Below, piece by piece: positions 29,083 to 40,130 of a stretch of DNA of 64,000 bases. The first letter of the stretch is position 1. Each line of letters opens with the position of its first letter. The translations under genes and the position numbers were made by a program. The notes beneath the pieces were generated by a model. That model searched no databases. It worked only from the letters and a program-made list of their open reading frames with translations, and was not told the DNA's origin. The DNA lies in assembly GCF_000701425.1 (NCBI RefSeq), contig NZ_JNIW01000008.1, positions 1 through 64,000 of the forward strand. The letters run 5' to 3'. This stretch comes from Deinococcus frigens DSM 12807 (lineage in GTDB: Bacteria > Deinococcota > Deinococci > Deinococcales > Deinococcaceae).

Positions 29083-30210
29083 TCACTTTTCCCTGGTCGC
29101 CCGTGCAGGCGGCTCGGCGCTGACCTTTTCCATCAGGCCCACCAGCCGGGCGTCGAGGCCCTTGCCGGCCTGACTGCGTAGGCGCTCTGGATCGCCCAGG
29201 CGCACGTGGGCATTGGCGACGGCCAGAATCCGGGCGTACAGCGGAATGTCTTCCCCGGCCAGTCGGTCGGGTTCGCCCTGCCCGTCCCAGCGCTCGTGGT
29301 GGTGGCGGATGGCCTTTTGCGCCTGGGCCAGATGGAACACGCTGTGCAGGAAATTCGCGCCGCCTTGGGCGTGGCCCTTCTCGCCGTGGATCTTGCCCAG
29401 ATCATGCAGCGTGGCTGCGAACCACAGTTCGTCCAGTTCGCGGTCCACAAGGCCCACCGCGCGCCCCAGTTTCACGCTGGCCTCGGCGACCGCCTGGGAG
29501 TGACCCAGCGCGTCGAATTCCTGACTCTCAAAGGCTTCCACCACCGCGCCGCTGACCTGCCGCGCGGTCAGCTTCCATTCCTCGCGGCTTTCCAGCAGCC
29601 CCAGCAGCGGCGCAATGGCCGTGGCCCAGCGCGTGACCAGTTCCTGCGCAGCGGTCCCGATGTCTTCCGAGGAATTGCGGTCCAGCACCAGCGCGCCTAG
29701 ATTGCGTCCCCGGTCATTGACCGGCACCACCAGCGACAGCGCCACGTCCCGCATCCCGCAGGTGTCCAGAATGCCGTGCAGTTCCGACGGGTTGGCCTCG
29801 TACAGCTCGCGTGCGCCGTCGTTCAGCACCCGTGTCCGCAGGGTGGCCCAGGGTCCGGACAGCGGCGTGCCCAGCAGCACCTTGGGATACCCGAAGACCG
29901 CCGCCACCCGGTGCTGTGCCACTCCGCCCCGTGCCACTTCGCCCTGTGCCGCCCCGTTCTGCGCTCCTCCGTCCTGTAGCCCCCCGTCGTGGCCCTGCGC
30001 ACGGTGCGTCACGGCGTAGCCGCGCAGGTTGCCGCCCAGCAGAGAGCTGGCGTGGCTCAGCGCGCCTTTCAGCACGCCTCTATGGGTGGGCCGCGCCAGC
30101 AGATCATTCAGGACACGGACCGCCTCCAGATCGCCGGCAGAGGCGCTGGAAGTGGGGACGCGCGCCTCGGCGGACGCGGGCGGCTTGGGGGTGCGGGGGC
30201 GTCGGAACAC
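29083..30210 (-). CDS. GAF and HD domain protein
   Basis: A 375-residue predicted signalling phosphohydrolase. A GAF-like sensor covers about residues 40-220 and an HD domain follows, with HSQ, LHDLGK and [13 protein letters not shown]; this is the HD-GYP plan but the GYP motif is replaced by DGQGEP, so cyclic-di-GMP hydrolysis is uncertain. Inside the GAF region five pentapeptide repeats (for example [10 protein letters not shown]) come from a 15-bp tandem repeat. GTG at 30210 is chosen because TATACT (30220-30225 on this strand) lies 9 bases upstream. Confidence 0.78.
   Translation of the reverse strand: MFRRPRTPKPPASAEARVPTSSASAGDLEAVRVLNDLLARPTHRGVLKGALSHASSLLGGNLRGYAVTHRAQGHDGGLQDGGAQNGAAQGEVARGGVAQHRVAAVFGYPKVLLGTPLSGPWATLRTRVLNDGARELYEANPSELHGILDTCGMRDVALSLVVPVNDRGRNLGALVLDRNSSEDIGTAAQELVTRWATAIAPLLGLLESREEWKLTARQVSGAVVEAFESQEFDALGHSQAVAEASVKLGRAVGLVDRELDELWFAATLHDLGKIHGEKGHAQGGANFLHSVFHLAQAQKAIRHHHERWDGQGEPDRLAGEDIPLYARILAVANAHVRLGDPERLRSQAGKGLDARLVGLMEKVSAEPPARATREK
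29911..30000. repeat. In-frame 15-bp tandem repeat in the GAF-HD gene
   Basis: Six imperfect units of 15 bp with consensus near GNCCTGTGCCNCNCC. Because the period is a multiple of three the reading frame is kept and the minus-strand product has a run of Gly/Ala/Gln pentapeptides. Confidence 0.8.
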
Positions 30211-30639
30211 GGTGAGGGCAGTATAGCCGGGTCCGAGGATGTGGGGAGGGGCCAGCATCTACCGAACGGGCCAGGTTACCCGGCGTCAGACCTGGAGTTC
30301 AGTGGGGGTGCCGCGCGACACGGATTTTCTTTCAGGCCGATTCGGTGGGGGAAGGGGGACATCTGAAGCATTTAACGGCACCACAGGGGGCACAATTTGT
30401 CCTGAGACGCCCCGGTTTTACCCAGCGGGACTGCTTTTGGGACTGCTGTTTTGAAGAATGGCCACGGCTGCCTGCGAGCCGCCCGGGCGGGCGCTGCGGC
30501 TCCGCCCTGCGCCATCTGGCCTAGCGCGCCGTGCGACTTTCGGCGGATGCACCGGCCCCGGCGGCGGCGCAGACTGGGGGCACTTTCGGGTGGGGCCTTC
30601 CACACAGCGGGAGCATCGACAACCCGCCCACAAAGTTCT

Positions 30640-30671
30640 GGCCCTGCCGTCCGAGTGAAGACGGCAGGGCC
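30640..30671. other. Strong 12-bp stem-loop
   Basis: GGCCCTGCCGTC (30640-30651) pairs perfectly with 30660-30671 around an 8-base loop. The only adjacent T residues are a short CTTTG on the minus strand. It stands between two divergent genes, where no terminator would be expected for either. Confidence 0.6.
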
Positions 30672-30747
30672 GTTGCGCGTGCCGGTGGCCCGGACCCCTG
30701 CGCCGCACACCATCGGCCCGCAAACCACTGGCCCGCGCGCCAGCCCG

Positions 30748-30753
30748 TATGCT
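30748..30753 (+). promoter_or_regulatory. Leaderless -10 box (TATGCT)
   Basis: TATGCT, 8 bases before the ATG at 30762; it fixes the start of the methyltransferase. Confidence 0.6.
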
Positions 30754-30761
30754 GGCCCCGG

Positions 30762-32033
30762 ATGACCTTTACCCCCCGGCCCAGACCTGACGCTTACAAC
30801 CCGGCCCGCGAACTGGCCGTGCGGGTGCTGCTGCGCGTGCTGGCGGGCGAGACCTTCGCCGCGCCCGCGCTGGACGCCGCCCTCCAGAGTGCCCGGCTAC
30901 CGGGCCGCGACTCAGGGCTGGCGACGCATATCGTCTACGGCACGCTGCGGCATTTCCTGGGCTTGAACACCGCCCTGACGCCGATGTTGACCGAGGGCAC
31001 CCATCCCAAGATCCGCGCGCTGCTGCTGGCGGGAACGTTCGAGAAGTTGCACCTGGACACGCCGCCGCACGCGGTGGTCAGCGAATATGTCAATCTGGCG
31101 CGCGGCGCACGGCTGGCCCCGCCGGGTCTGGTCAACGCCGTGCTGCGCCGCATCGAGGCCCCCGCACCGTCGGAGGTGACGCGCACTGAGATGCCAGGCT
31201 GGCTAAGCGACATCTACCGCGCCGCATACGGCGAGGCCGCCGGGGCTGTATTTGCCGATCTCCTGACCCCGCAACCGCTGTGGCTGAGCCTGTCCGGCGC
31301 AGGCTTGAGGGCGCTGGAGGCCGAGGGCAGCCGGACCCAGCCCGGCCCGCAGGGGATGGACCGGGTGGAACTGTCGCGCCCACTGCGCGAAACCGAGGCG
31401 TTCGGGCGCGGCTGGGCGCAGCCGATCAACCCGGCGAGTCTGGCCTGCGTGGACGCGCTGGGGGCTGTGGATGGCGAGCGCGTGCTGGACCTGGCGGGCG
31501 GCGTGGGCATCAAGGCTGCCATGCTGGCCGCGCGGGGGGCGCGGGTCACCAGCGTGGACCTGCTGCCCCGCAGGCACGAACTGGCCCGCGCCAACCTGGA
31601 CCGCCTGGGGTTGCAGGCCGACTTCTTATCCCACGATCTAACGCAGCCGCTGGACCTGCCGCGTGCCGCCCACGTCCTGCTGGACGCGCCGTGTACCGGC
31701 AGCGGCACCCTGCGCAGCCACCCGGAGATCAAGCTGAGGCTGACGCCCGAAGTGGTGGGCCAGATGGCGGAGTTGCAGGCGCGGATGCTGCCCAATGCCG
31801 CCGCCCTGGTGGAGCCGGGCGGCACGCTGGTCTACTCGGTCTGCTCGGTGACGCCGCAGGAGGGGCCGGAGGTGGTGGCGGGGTTTCTCGCCGCACATCC
31901 CGAATTTGTGGCCGAGGACATACCGGAGATAGAAGTGCCGCATATCCCCGCCGGAGACGGCCTGCTGACCGTGCCGGAGGGCGGCATCGACGGTTTCTTC
32001 ATCGCCCGGTTGCGCCGACGTTCAGACGGCTGA
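30762..32033 (+). CDS. rsmB: 16S rRNA m5C methyltransferase, RsmB-like
   Basis: A 423-residue RNA cytosine-C5 methyltransferase. A NusB-like N-terminal domain ([23 protein letters not shown] to [11 protein letters not shown]) precedes the SAM-dependent domain with [34 protein letters not shown] (the PC motif) and the catalytic cysteine motif [12 protein letters not shown]. The combination of NusB-like and Fmu domains matches RsmB, which methylates C967 of 16S rRNA in E. coli. Confidence 0.88.
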   Translation: MTFTPRPRPDAYNPARELAVRVLLRVLAGETFAAPALDAALQSARLPGRDSGLATHIVYGTLRHFLGLNTALTPMLTEGTHPKIRALLLAGTFEKLHLDTPPHAVVSEYVNLARGARLAPPGLVNAVLRRIEAPAPSEVTRTEMPGWLSDIYRAAYGEAAGAVFADLLTPQPLWLSLSGAGLRALEAEGSRTQPGPQGMDRVELSRPLRETEAFGRGWAQPINPASLACVDALGAVDGERVLDLAGGVGIKAAMLAARGARVTSVDLLPRRHELARANLDRLGLQADFLSHDLTQPLDLPRAAHVLLDAPCTGSGTLRSHPEIKLRLTPEVVGQMAELQARMLPNAAALVEPGGTLVYSVCSVTPQEGPEVVAGFLAAHPEFVAEDIPEIEVPHIPAGDGLLTVPEGGIDGFFIARLRRRSDG

Positions 32034-32049
32034 GGTTAGGAGAGCTGAG

Positions 32050-32083
32050 GCCGTACCCTCAACATCGCCGTGCCCTCAATATC
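32050..32083. repeat. 17-bp tandem duplication
   Basis: Two adjacent 17-bp units (GCCGTACCCTCAACATC and GCCGTGCCCTCAATATC) in the convergent gap between the methyltransferase and deoD. Confidence 0.7.
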
Positions 32084-32118
32084 ACAGCCTCGACAGCACG
32101 ACTCTGGCGATAAACGCG

Positions 32119-32829
32119 CTATTCCAGGCCCAGCGCGGCGTCCAGCGCCACCTCAATCATCTGATCGAAGGTCTGCTGGCGTTCCTCGGAGGTGGTGACC
32201 TCGTGCGTCACCAGATGATCGCTGATGGTCAGGATGGTCAGCGCCCTGACGCCGTACTTGGCGGCCAGGGTATACAGCCCGGCGGCCTCCATCTCTACGG
32301 CCAGGATGCCGTAATCGGCCCAGATCTTGTACTGGTCAAAATCGTCGTGGTAGAAGGTGTCGCTGCTCATGATGTTGCCGACGTGGGTGGTAAAGCCCCG
32401 TTCCTGGGCGATGTTGTAGGCGCGCAGCAGCAGCCCGAAATCCGCGATGGGCGCAAAAGTCTTCTCGCCAAAGCGGATGCGGTTGATGCTGCTGTCGGTA
32501 CTGGCCGCCTGCGCCAGCACGATGTCGCGCACATGCACGTTTTCCTGGTAGCTGCCCGCCGTGCCAACGCGAACGAGGTTCTTGCAACCGTACTCCGTGA
32601 TCAGCTCGCTGACATAGATCATGGAGCTGGCGATGCCCATGCCGGTGCCCTGCACGCTGACGCGCCCGCCCTTGTAGGTGCCAGTGAAGCCCAACATGCC
32701 GCGCACGTTGTTGTGCTGGACGGGGTTTTCAAAGAAAGTCTGAGCGATGTGCTGGGCGCGCAGCGGGTCGCCGGGCAACAACACGGTTTCGGCGATCTGG
32801 CCTGGTTCTGCGTTCAGGTGAATGCTCAT
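32119..32829 (-). CDS. deoD: Purine-nucleoside phosphorylase, DeoD type
   Basis: A 236-residue hexameric-type phosphorylase of the nucleoside salvage pathway, cleaving purine (deoxy)nucleosides with phosphate. Phosphate-site GDPLRAQ and RVGTAGS, the substrate site EMEAAGLY and the catalytic aspartate in ISDHL are intact. Length is normal. A TAACCT box lies 8 bases before the ATG on this strand, so it probably has its own leaderless promoter. Confidence 0.94.
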   Translation of the reverse strand: MSIHLNAEPGQIAETVLLPGDPLRAQHIAQTFFENPVQHNNVRGMLGFTGTYKGGRVSVQGTGMGIASSMIYVSELITEYGCKNLVRVGTAGSYQENVHVRDIVLAQAASTDSSINRIRFGEKTFAPIADFGLLLRAYNIAQERGFTTHVGNIMSSDTFYHDDFDQYKIWADYGILAVEMEAAGLYTLAAKYGVRALTILTISDHLVTHEVTTSEERQQTFDQMIEVALDAALGLE

Positions 32830-32849
32830 GGGGAGACAGGTTAGCAGGC

Positions 32850-34037
32850 TCAGGAGGATTGAGCGGAGGTCAGCGCTGCCTGCACAGCGGCGAAGAAACC
32901 CGCCGGGTCCAGCGTGCCGCCCTGCGCCAGCTCGGGCCGTCCGCCGCCCTTGCCCCCGGTCACGGCCAGCGCCGCGCGCAGCAGTTCGCCCGCGTGAACC
33001 TCGGGCCGTGCGCTGGCGATGCCGCAGCGTCCGCCCTCCGCCAGGACTGCGCGCAACTCTCCGGCGGGAACGTCGCTCAGAACGGGGACGAGCAGAGACG
33101 GGGCATCCAGCTCCAGCCAGCGCAGACCCTGGGCGTCGGGCGGCGTGGCCGCCACCAGCGCGCGGGCCAACTTTTCCCTCAGTTGAGCCGCCTCCGCTTT
33201 CGAGTCTGCGAGGTCTGTCCGCAACGCCTCCACCCGGTCCGTCAACCGCTCCACTGGCACGCTGAAGGTCTGGGCCAGCGCGCGAGCCTCCTGATAAATG
33301 CCGCCCAGGTATTCGCTGGCATCCTCACCTGCCATGAAGACCACGCGGGTCACGCCGCCCCGGATGCGCTCGGTGCGCAGCACCACCACCGGGGCCGCCA
33401 GACTGGCCTGCGGAACGTGGGTGCCGCCGCAAGCGCTGACGTCGAAGGGCTGGCCGTCCTCGTCCCGGAAGATCACCAGCCTCACCTGCCCACGCACTTT
33501 TGTCTCGCGGCGCAGCGGGTACTGGCCCAGCTCCTCCTCGGGCACGGTGGGCGTGTCCAGCGTCAGGCGTTGGCGGGCCAGCGTTTCCCGCAGCAATGTC
33601 TCAGCGGCGCGCACGTCGGCCTCCGTGGGATCGCCGCGCAGGTCCAACGTGCATTCGGGATGGGTCATGTTGACCGCGTCCACGGCGAAGGCCGGGTTGA
33701 TCCGCACGGAAGATTGCGCCAGCAGGTGTTCGCCGCTGTGCCGCGCCATGTGCCGCCAGCGCCGCGCTGCGTCCACCTCGCCCGTTATCTGCGTGCCGAC
33801 TGCCGGAGGGGTGCCGTCCAACTTGTGCCAGATCACGCCCGTCGCCTTGTCCTTGCGGGTGTCGGTCACGCCCGCCGCTCCCCTATTCCAGCGCACCACG
33901 CCGTGATCGGCGCTCTGCCCGCCGCCCGCCGGATAGAAGGCGGTAGCGTCCAGGGCGATTTCTGCACCACTCACAGCCTGAACGGTGGCGGCAAACGACA
34001 GTTCAGCCGAAGCCTGATGGTACAGGGGCCGGGTCAC
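32850..34037 (-). CDS. Alanyl-tRNA editing protein (AlaX-like) with DHHA1 domain
   Basis: A 395-residue trans-editing factor expected to deacylate Ser- or Gly-mischarged tRNA-Ala. An N-terminal OB-like part ([13 protein letters not shown]) precedes the editing site, with zinc ligands in HSGEH and CGGTH; a helical linker and a C-terminal DHHA1 domain ([14 protein letters not shown]) complete the AlaX-L plan. The GTG at 34037 overlaps the stop of the upstream DsbA-like gene (GTGA), implying translational coupling. Confidence 0.87.
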   Translation of the reverse strand: MTRPLYHQASAELSFAATVQAVSGAEIALDATAFYPAGGGQSADHGVVRWNRGAAGVTDTRKDKATGVIWHKLDGTPPAVGTQITGEVDAARRWRHMARHSGEHLLAQSSVRINPAFAVDAVNMTHPECTLDLRGDPTEADVRAAETLLRETLARQRLTLDTPTVPEEELGQYPLRRETKVRGQVRLVIFRDEDGQPFDVSACGGTHVPQASLAAPVVVLRTERIRGGVTRVVFMAGEDASEYLGGIYQEARALAQTFSVPVERLTDRVEALRTDLADSKAEAAQLREKLARALVAATPPDAQGLRWLELDAPSLLVPVLSDVPAGELRAVLAEGGRCGIASARPEVHAGELLRAALAVTGGKGGGRPELAQGGTLDPAGFFAAVQAALTSAQSS

Positions 34038-34951
34038 GGCCCGCCGCCCTCTGCCGCGCGGGTGAACTGGATCAGTTCCAGCAGGGCCGCCGCGTCGTAG
34101 GGGTCCGCCGCCCTGTACGGGCCGACGAAGACGCTGGGCGTGCCGTTCAGGCCCAGCCGCCGCGCCTCGGCCAGTCCGGCGTCCACCGCCGCCTTGCCGC
34201 CGCGCATAGAGAGGCAGGCTTTGAAGGCGTCGGCCTTCAGGCCGGTGTCGGCAGCCAGAGAAAGAAACACCGGGGCCGGGTTGCCCGCCAGCCACGATTG
34301 ATCGCGGAACAGCGCGTCCTTGTAGGCCCAGAATTTGCCCTGCTGGGCGGCGCATTCGCTGGCCTCGGCGGCGGGGCGGGCCAGGGGATGGATGGATTCG
34401 AGGGGAAACTGATGGAACTCCACACGCACGTCGTCGGACAGTGCGCGCAGCAGGGTGGGCAGAGTCTGGGTCTCAAATTGACGGCAGTAGGGACACTGAA
34501 AATCGCTGTAGACGCGTAGGATCACGTTGTTCTTCCCGGCTTTTCTGGCGGGCAGGGCATGGGCCGACGGCGCAAAGGTCCCGTCGGCCACACGCGTCAG
34601 GGTGAGATTCACCGTCAGCAGTTCGGCACCGGATTTGACCTCGATGGAAAACGGATCGGCACCGATGGTCAGGCCGGTCGGCAACTGCCTGACCACCTCA
34701 TCCCGTTTTAAAAACTCCAGCATCGGCCCCGCCAGCCCGGCCCCGAAGCCGCTCAGCAGGCCCGTTAATTCTGCCGCCCGCGCCGCCGCCCCGTCCGAGT
34801 TCGCCACGGTCATTTCTGCGGCGGTCAGGGAGCCGCCCCGGCTCCGGAGGACCGCGCTGGAACCGTCAGCGAAGGTCAGGACGCCCGCCACGCCCTGGCT
34901 GGCCTCGGCCAGGGCAGGACTTTTCAGGAACGGGGCGAGGGGCCGGCCCAC
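34034..34951 (-). CDS. DsbA-like thioredoxin-fold protein, separated from its signal peptide by a stop
   Basis: A frame of 305 residues that begins with GTG directly after an in-frame TAG. Residues 1-140 are an unassigned N-terminal domain; residues 145-300 are a DsbA/DsbG-like thioredoxin fold with the redox motif DFQCPYCRQF and the cis-proline loop GTPSVFVGP. Such proteins are exported, and the signal peptide is encoded immediately upstream (34955-35032) in the same frame. Without readthrough or repair the restarted product would be cytosolic, so this allele may be a pseudogene. Confidence 0.8.
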   Translation of the reverse strand: MGRPLAPFLKSPALAEASQGVAGVLTFADGSSAVLRSRGGSLTAAEMTVANSDGAAARAAELTGLLSGFGAGLAGPMLEFLKRDEVVRQLPTGLTIGADPFSIEVKSGAELLTVNLTLTRVADGTFAPSAHALPARKAGKNNVILRVYSDFQCPYCRQFETQTLPTLLRALSDDVRVEFHQFPLESIHPLARPAAEASECAAQQGKFWAYKDALFRDQSWLAGNPAPVFLSLAADTGLKADAFKACLSMRGGKAAVDAGLAEARRLGLNGTPSVFVGPYRAADPYDAAALLELIQFTRAAEGGGP

Positions 34952-35032
34952 CTACGCCCCAGCGCTGTTCAGGACGCCTGCCAGCAGCAGCGTGGCCAGC
35001 AGCGGGGTTGGAGGTTTCATTCGAGCAGTCAT
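34952..35032 (-). other. Signal-peptide ORF of the DsbA-like gene, ending in TAG
   Basis: A TACCAT box 6 bases upstream of ATG (35030-35032) begins a 26-codon frame coding a good signal peptide (LLATLLLAGVLNSAGA) that stops at TAG (34952-34954). The next codon is the GTG of the main frame. A single change from CAG to TAG would explain the arrangement. Confidence 0.8.
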
Positions 35033-35072
35033 GCGGACATGGTAGGCGACAGGGGCGGTCATTATCCCGGCG

Positions 35073-35114
35073 CGCAGTACACCGTCCGCAGTGCACTATC
35101 CGCAGTGCACCGTC
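35073..35114. repeat. 14-bp tandem triplication
   Basis: Three adjacent 14-bp units (CGCAGTACACCGTC, CGCAGTGCACTATC, CGCAGTGCACCGTC) in the gap between the GGDEF gene end and the DsbA-like gene start. Confidence 0.85.
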
Positions 35115-35166
35115 CGGTCACGCTCCAGCGCCTCCAGAGCGAGGCAGGGGCGGACCAGCCCTGCAC

Positions 35167-36967
35167 TCAACCCGGCGTCAGCGTTAGCCAGGCTTCCGGA
35201 TTCAGCGGCTGCGAAGCCACCACACGGTTGCGGCCCTGGCGTTTGGCGCTGTACAGGGCCTCGTCGGCGGCGCGCATCAGGGCGGCGGGCGTGGACAGCG
35301 GCGCGGCGAATTCGGCCACGCCCAGCGAGACCGTGAGCTGCCCCAGCGCAATGCCCGCGTGGGTCAGGGTCCAGCCCGCAATCTCGGCGCGCAGGCGTTC
35401 GGCCACGGCGGTGGCCGCCGCCAGATCGTGGCCGGGCAGCAGCAGCGATAACTCCTCGCCGCCAGTGCGGGCGGGGGTGCTGCTGGGCGGGGCCAGCTCA
35501 CGCAGCGCGGCGCTCAGGCGCACCAGGGCGGCGTCCCCGGCATCGTGGCCGAAGGTGTCGTTCAGGCGCTTGAAGTGGTCCACATCCAGCGCGATCAGCG
35601 ACAGGGGCCGGTTGCTGGCGGCGGCGTGGGCCGTCTGGGCGGTCAGCTCGTCTTCCAGGCGGCGGCGGTTGAACAGCCCGGTCAGCGGATCGCGAATGGA
35701 CTGGTGGAGCAACCGGTCTTGCAAGCGCAGTCCAGCCGGCGACAGCGAGACCTGACGCACGATACCGGGAATCAGGGGACGCAGCTCTGCGGGAAACTCG
35801 GCTCTCTCCTCGGCGGGTCGCAGGCGCATGATGCCCAGCGTCTCGCCGTGAGAGAACAGCGGCACGCAGGTGTAGGAGCCGCCCAGGCAGGCCGGGGCCA
35901 GACGCTCTCCACCCGGCGACACGGACTCGCCCCGGCGCAGCGCCCAGCAGCCGTCCGGGGGGGGTGACTGCGCCCGTCTCGCCGCCCCAGCTTGCCAGCG
36001 GCAGCAGCAGATTGCGCGAGGCGTTGTGCTGGAGCAGGATGCCGCGCGTGCCGGGCAGCAGTTCCGGCAGAGCGCGCTCCAGAATCCGCGCGCCTTCCTC
36101 CAGGCTGCGGGCGGCCTGCATCCAGTCGCCAAACTCGCCCAGACGGCGCATCCAGTCGTTGCGGGCGGCCAGGGTCCCGGCGTGGGTCCGGGCCTGCCCC
36201 TGCGCCAACGCCAGCCCCGCGCTCATGTGGTTAAAGGCCCCTGCCAGCGCCTGGATCTCGGTGGGGCCGCGCAGTTCCACCCGCACCCCGTCCGCGCCGT
36301 CGGTGAGCTGACGGGCGGCGGCGGTGAAGCGGCGAAAGCTGCTGGAAAGTTTCCGCGCGCTGTACAGCGTCGCGAGCAGGCTGGCCAGCAACGCGCCGCA
36401 GCCCACCCCGAACAGGCTCCAGCGCAGCCGCCGCAACTGCGCGGAGGCCTCTGCCTCCAGCTCCGCAAGCTGCGCGGTCTGTTCGGCGCGGTAGCCTGCC
36501 ACCTCGGCGCGGGTGCTGTCCAGAATCCGCTTGCCCTGGCCCAGCTTGACCAGCGCGGCGGCGGCCTGCTCGCTGCGCTGGCGGGCGGCGATCTCGGGCA
36601 CGGCCACCTCGATCTGCCAGCGGTCAATCATGGCGCGGATGCGGTCCAGGTGCTGGCCCCCGCGGCGGTCAGCCCCGTCCAGTGCGGCCAGTTCGGCGGG
36701 CAGAGCGGTGCGGGCGGCATCGTAGGGTTTCAGAAACGCAGCGTCCCCGGCAATCACGTAGCCGCGCACACCGGTCTCCAGATCCACCACATGCTGCATC
36801 ACCTGCCCGATGCCCGTCAGGCTGGCACGGGTCTGCGCCGCCTGATCCGTTGCCTGCACGCGGGCGTCCAGCGCCGCCGCCAGCAGAGCGAAGGCCACCA
36901 CCAGCAGCACCCAGAAAGGAAGCTGGGCCAGCAACAACAGTCGGCGCAGGGTCATTCTGCCGCTCAC
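35167..36967 (-). pseudogene. CHASE3-HAMP-GAF-GGDEF protein, frameshifted at a C8 tract
   Basis: Two overlapping frames together make one 600-residue membrane-bound diguanylate cyclase-like protein. The first (from 36967) has a membrane anchor, CHASE3 domain (VVDLETGVRGYVIAG), second membrane segment, HAMP-like linker and the start of a GAF domain. The second continues the GAF domain and has GGDEF with RDPLTGLFNRR and RTGGEEL. The break is at a C8 run (35957-35964); removing one C joins them. The signature GGEEL replaces the usual final Phe, and no RxxD inhibitory site is seen. Could be decay, phase variation or a base-call error. Confidence 0.82.
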
Positions 36968-37016
36968 TTTAGGAGAGTAAAGCGTGCGGAGTTCTTACAG
37001 GTCAGCAGATTCAGGT

Positions 37017-37828
37017 TTAGCGCACGCAACCGTCCGCAAGGCTCTCGGCCAGCGCAGCCACGTCCCGTCCCTCGCGCACGGCGTTGATAAAGGCGCTGCC
37101 CACCACCACGCCGTCGGCCAGTCCCGCCACCCCATGCGCCGTCTGAGCGTCCCCCACGCCGAAGCCCACGGCAATCGGCACATCGGTGTGCTGGCGGGCC
37201 AGGGCCAGCATGGCGGGGACCTCGCTCAGCGCCGCGCCCTCGCGCGCCCCGGTCACGCCGGTCACGCTGACGGCATACAGAAAGCCGGTACACGCTTCGG
37301 CCACCAGCTTGATGCGCTCGGGCGTGCTGGTGGGCGCGATCAGGAAGGTGACCGCCAGCCCGTATTCGGCGGCCAGATCGGCGATTTCGAGGTCCTGGTC
37401 CGGGGGCAGATCGGGCAGGATCAACCCGTCCACCCCCGCCGCCTGCGCCAGCTCCATGAACTCGCGGGGGCCGACAGCGTAGATGGGATTCACGTAGGTC
37501 ATGATCACGATGGGCGTGTCGTGACGGGTCCGCAGCTCCTTCACGAGTTCAATGGTGCGGCGCGTGCTGGTGCCGTCCGCCAGCGCCTGCTCAGAGGCGC
37601 GCTGGACGGTGGGACCGTCGCCCAGCGGATCGCTGTAGGGCAGCCCCACTTCCAGCACATCGGCGCGGGCCAGCAGCTCGTCGGCCAGCGCGGGGAAGGC
37701 GGCGGCAGACGGATACCCGGCGGTCATGAAGGGAATGAAGGCGGCGCGGCCCCCGGCCTTTGCATTCTCAAACGCGGCGCGGATACGGGCCACACCCCTG
37801 GACTGCACACCCTTAGATTCAACAGCGG

Positions 37829-37832
<4 letters not shown>
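37017..37832 (-). CDS. trpA: Tryptophan synthase alpha chain
   Basis: A 271-residue TIM barrel that cleaves indole-3-glycerol phosphate. Catalytic Glu and Asp lie in [30 protein letters not shown] and the phosphate-binding [11 protein letters not shown] are intact. Its ATG overlaps the trpB stop by 4 bases (ATGA), giving coupled translation of the two subunits. Confidence 0.96.
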
Positions 37833-39091
<1,259 letters not shown>

Positions 39092-39147
39092 GGCCCCAGC
39101 GTAGGATTCTGGATACAGGACGCGGGCGGGAAACTTAGACAACCTGT

Positions 39148-40062
39148 CTAAGTTTGTGACAAAGATTTCACTGGATGAAAATGCCCAAACTCACGCCAGG
39201 CGGGAATGAGGTCCGCCGCACTGATCTCGTCTGGAACGGCGTTAAAGGGCGGAAAATCAAGACTCCGTGCCAGTTCGGAGAGGACTTGACCCGCCGATTC
39301 GCCCGCTTCCCGCAGGGCCATCACCGGCGGCGCACCGTCCCGCTTGGCCAGACGCTCGCCCCGGAAGTCGGTCATCAGGGGGACATGCAGGTAGCGCGGC
39401 GTGGAAAACCCCAGCGCCTGCTGCAAGGCCACCTGACGCGGCGTGGCGGTCCACAGGTCTGTGCCGCGCAGAATGTCGGTCACGGCCATCTCGGCGTCGT
39501 CCACCACCACGGCTAGGTGATAGGCAAACACACCGTCGTTGCGCTGCAACACGAAGTCACCCACCTCTGAGCGGAGATGCTGGCAAAGGGTTTCTCCGGT
39601 CAATTCGTCGGAAATGCAGACCGTTTCATCTGGCACACGCCAACGCTGGGCAGCGGGACGATCCGGGCCTCTTCCAGAGCGGCAAAGCCCCGGATAAACA
39701 GCCTCATCCCCGTGCGGCGCTCCGGCGCTGTCCTGAATGGCGGTAATGATTTCCTTGCGGGTGCAGGTGCAGGGATAGGTGGCCAGGCGGGCCAGAACTT
39801 CGGCGTAGAGTTCCAGCCTTTCCGATTGCAGGTATTCCGCGTCCCAGTCCAGGCCCAGCCATTCCAGATCACGGCGCGTGGCGTCGCAAGCCCAGTCGCG
39901 CACGCGGCCCGTGTCCAGATCCTCGAAGCGCAGTAGGTGGCGGCCCCCGTGCGCGCGGGTGTGCAGCCACGCCAGCAGCGCCGTGCGGGCGTTGCCCAGA
40001 TGCATGGCCCCGGTGGGACTGGGGGCAAAGCGGCCCACCACCGGCTGATTCCCCGCGTTCAT
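39148..40062 (-). CDS. gluQ: Glutamyl-Q tRNA(Asp) synthetase
   Basis: A 304-residue GluRS-like enzyme that attaches glutamate to queuosine of tRNA-Asp. It has the [23 protein letters not shown] catalytic start (HIGH-equivalent), zinc ligands in YPCTCTRKE and YPGLCR, and a KRDGA KMSKS-like loop, and lacks an anticodon-binding domain, which separates it from GluRS. TAGCCT box 7 bases upstream of the ATG. It precedes trpB by 57 bases, but trpB has its own start signal. Confidence 0.92.
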   Translation of the reverse strand: MNAGNQPVVGRFAPSPTGAMHLGNARTALLAWLHTRAHGGRHLLRFEDLDTGRVRDWACDATRRDLEWLGLDWDAEYLQSERLELYAEVLARLATYPCTCTRKEIITAIQDSAGAPHGDEAVYPGLCRSGRGPDRPAAQRWRVPDETVCISDELTGETLCQHLRSEVGDFVLQRNDGVFAYHLAVVVDDAEMAVTDILRGTDLWTATPRQVALQQALGFSTPRYLHVPLMTDFRGERLAKRDGAPPVMALREAGESAGQVLSELARSLDFPPFNAVPDEISAADLIPAWREFGHFHPVKSLSQT

Positions 40063-40117
40063 AGGCGTGAGGCTAGCGCAGGGTACAGAGAAGTGTCAGC
40101 AACGCTCCTCCAACTGC

Positions 40118-40123
40118 TACAGT
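40118..40123 (+). promoter_or_regulatory. Leaderless -10 box (TACAGT)
   Basis: TACAGT, 7 bases before the GTG at 40131. Confidence 0.6.
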
Positions 40124-40130
40124 CCTCCCC

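Larger units (their letters stand above)
30211..30761. other. Divergent intergenic region, no supported gene
   Basis: About 550 bases between the GAF-HD gene and the rsmB-like gene. Open frames here lack protein-like composition. It contains a strong hairpin at 30640-30671 and a short tandem repeat at 30705-30749 leading into the rightward start. Could hold a small RNA, but nothing known was recognised. Confidence 0.5.

Noticed and set aside
30372..30728. Minus-strand frame of 118 codons in the 550-base gap
   Set aside because: Arg/Ala/Pro-rich with no start signal and it crosses the 12-bp stem-loop; no sign of coding.
35073..35114. Possible CRISPR-like spacing of the 14-bp units
   Set aside because: The units are adjacent with no spacers and far too short; simple tandem repeat.
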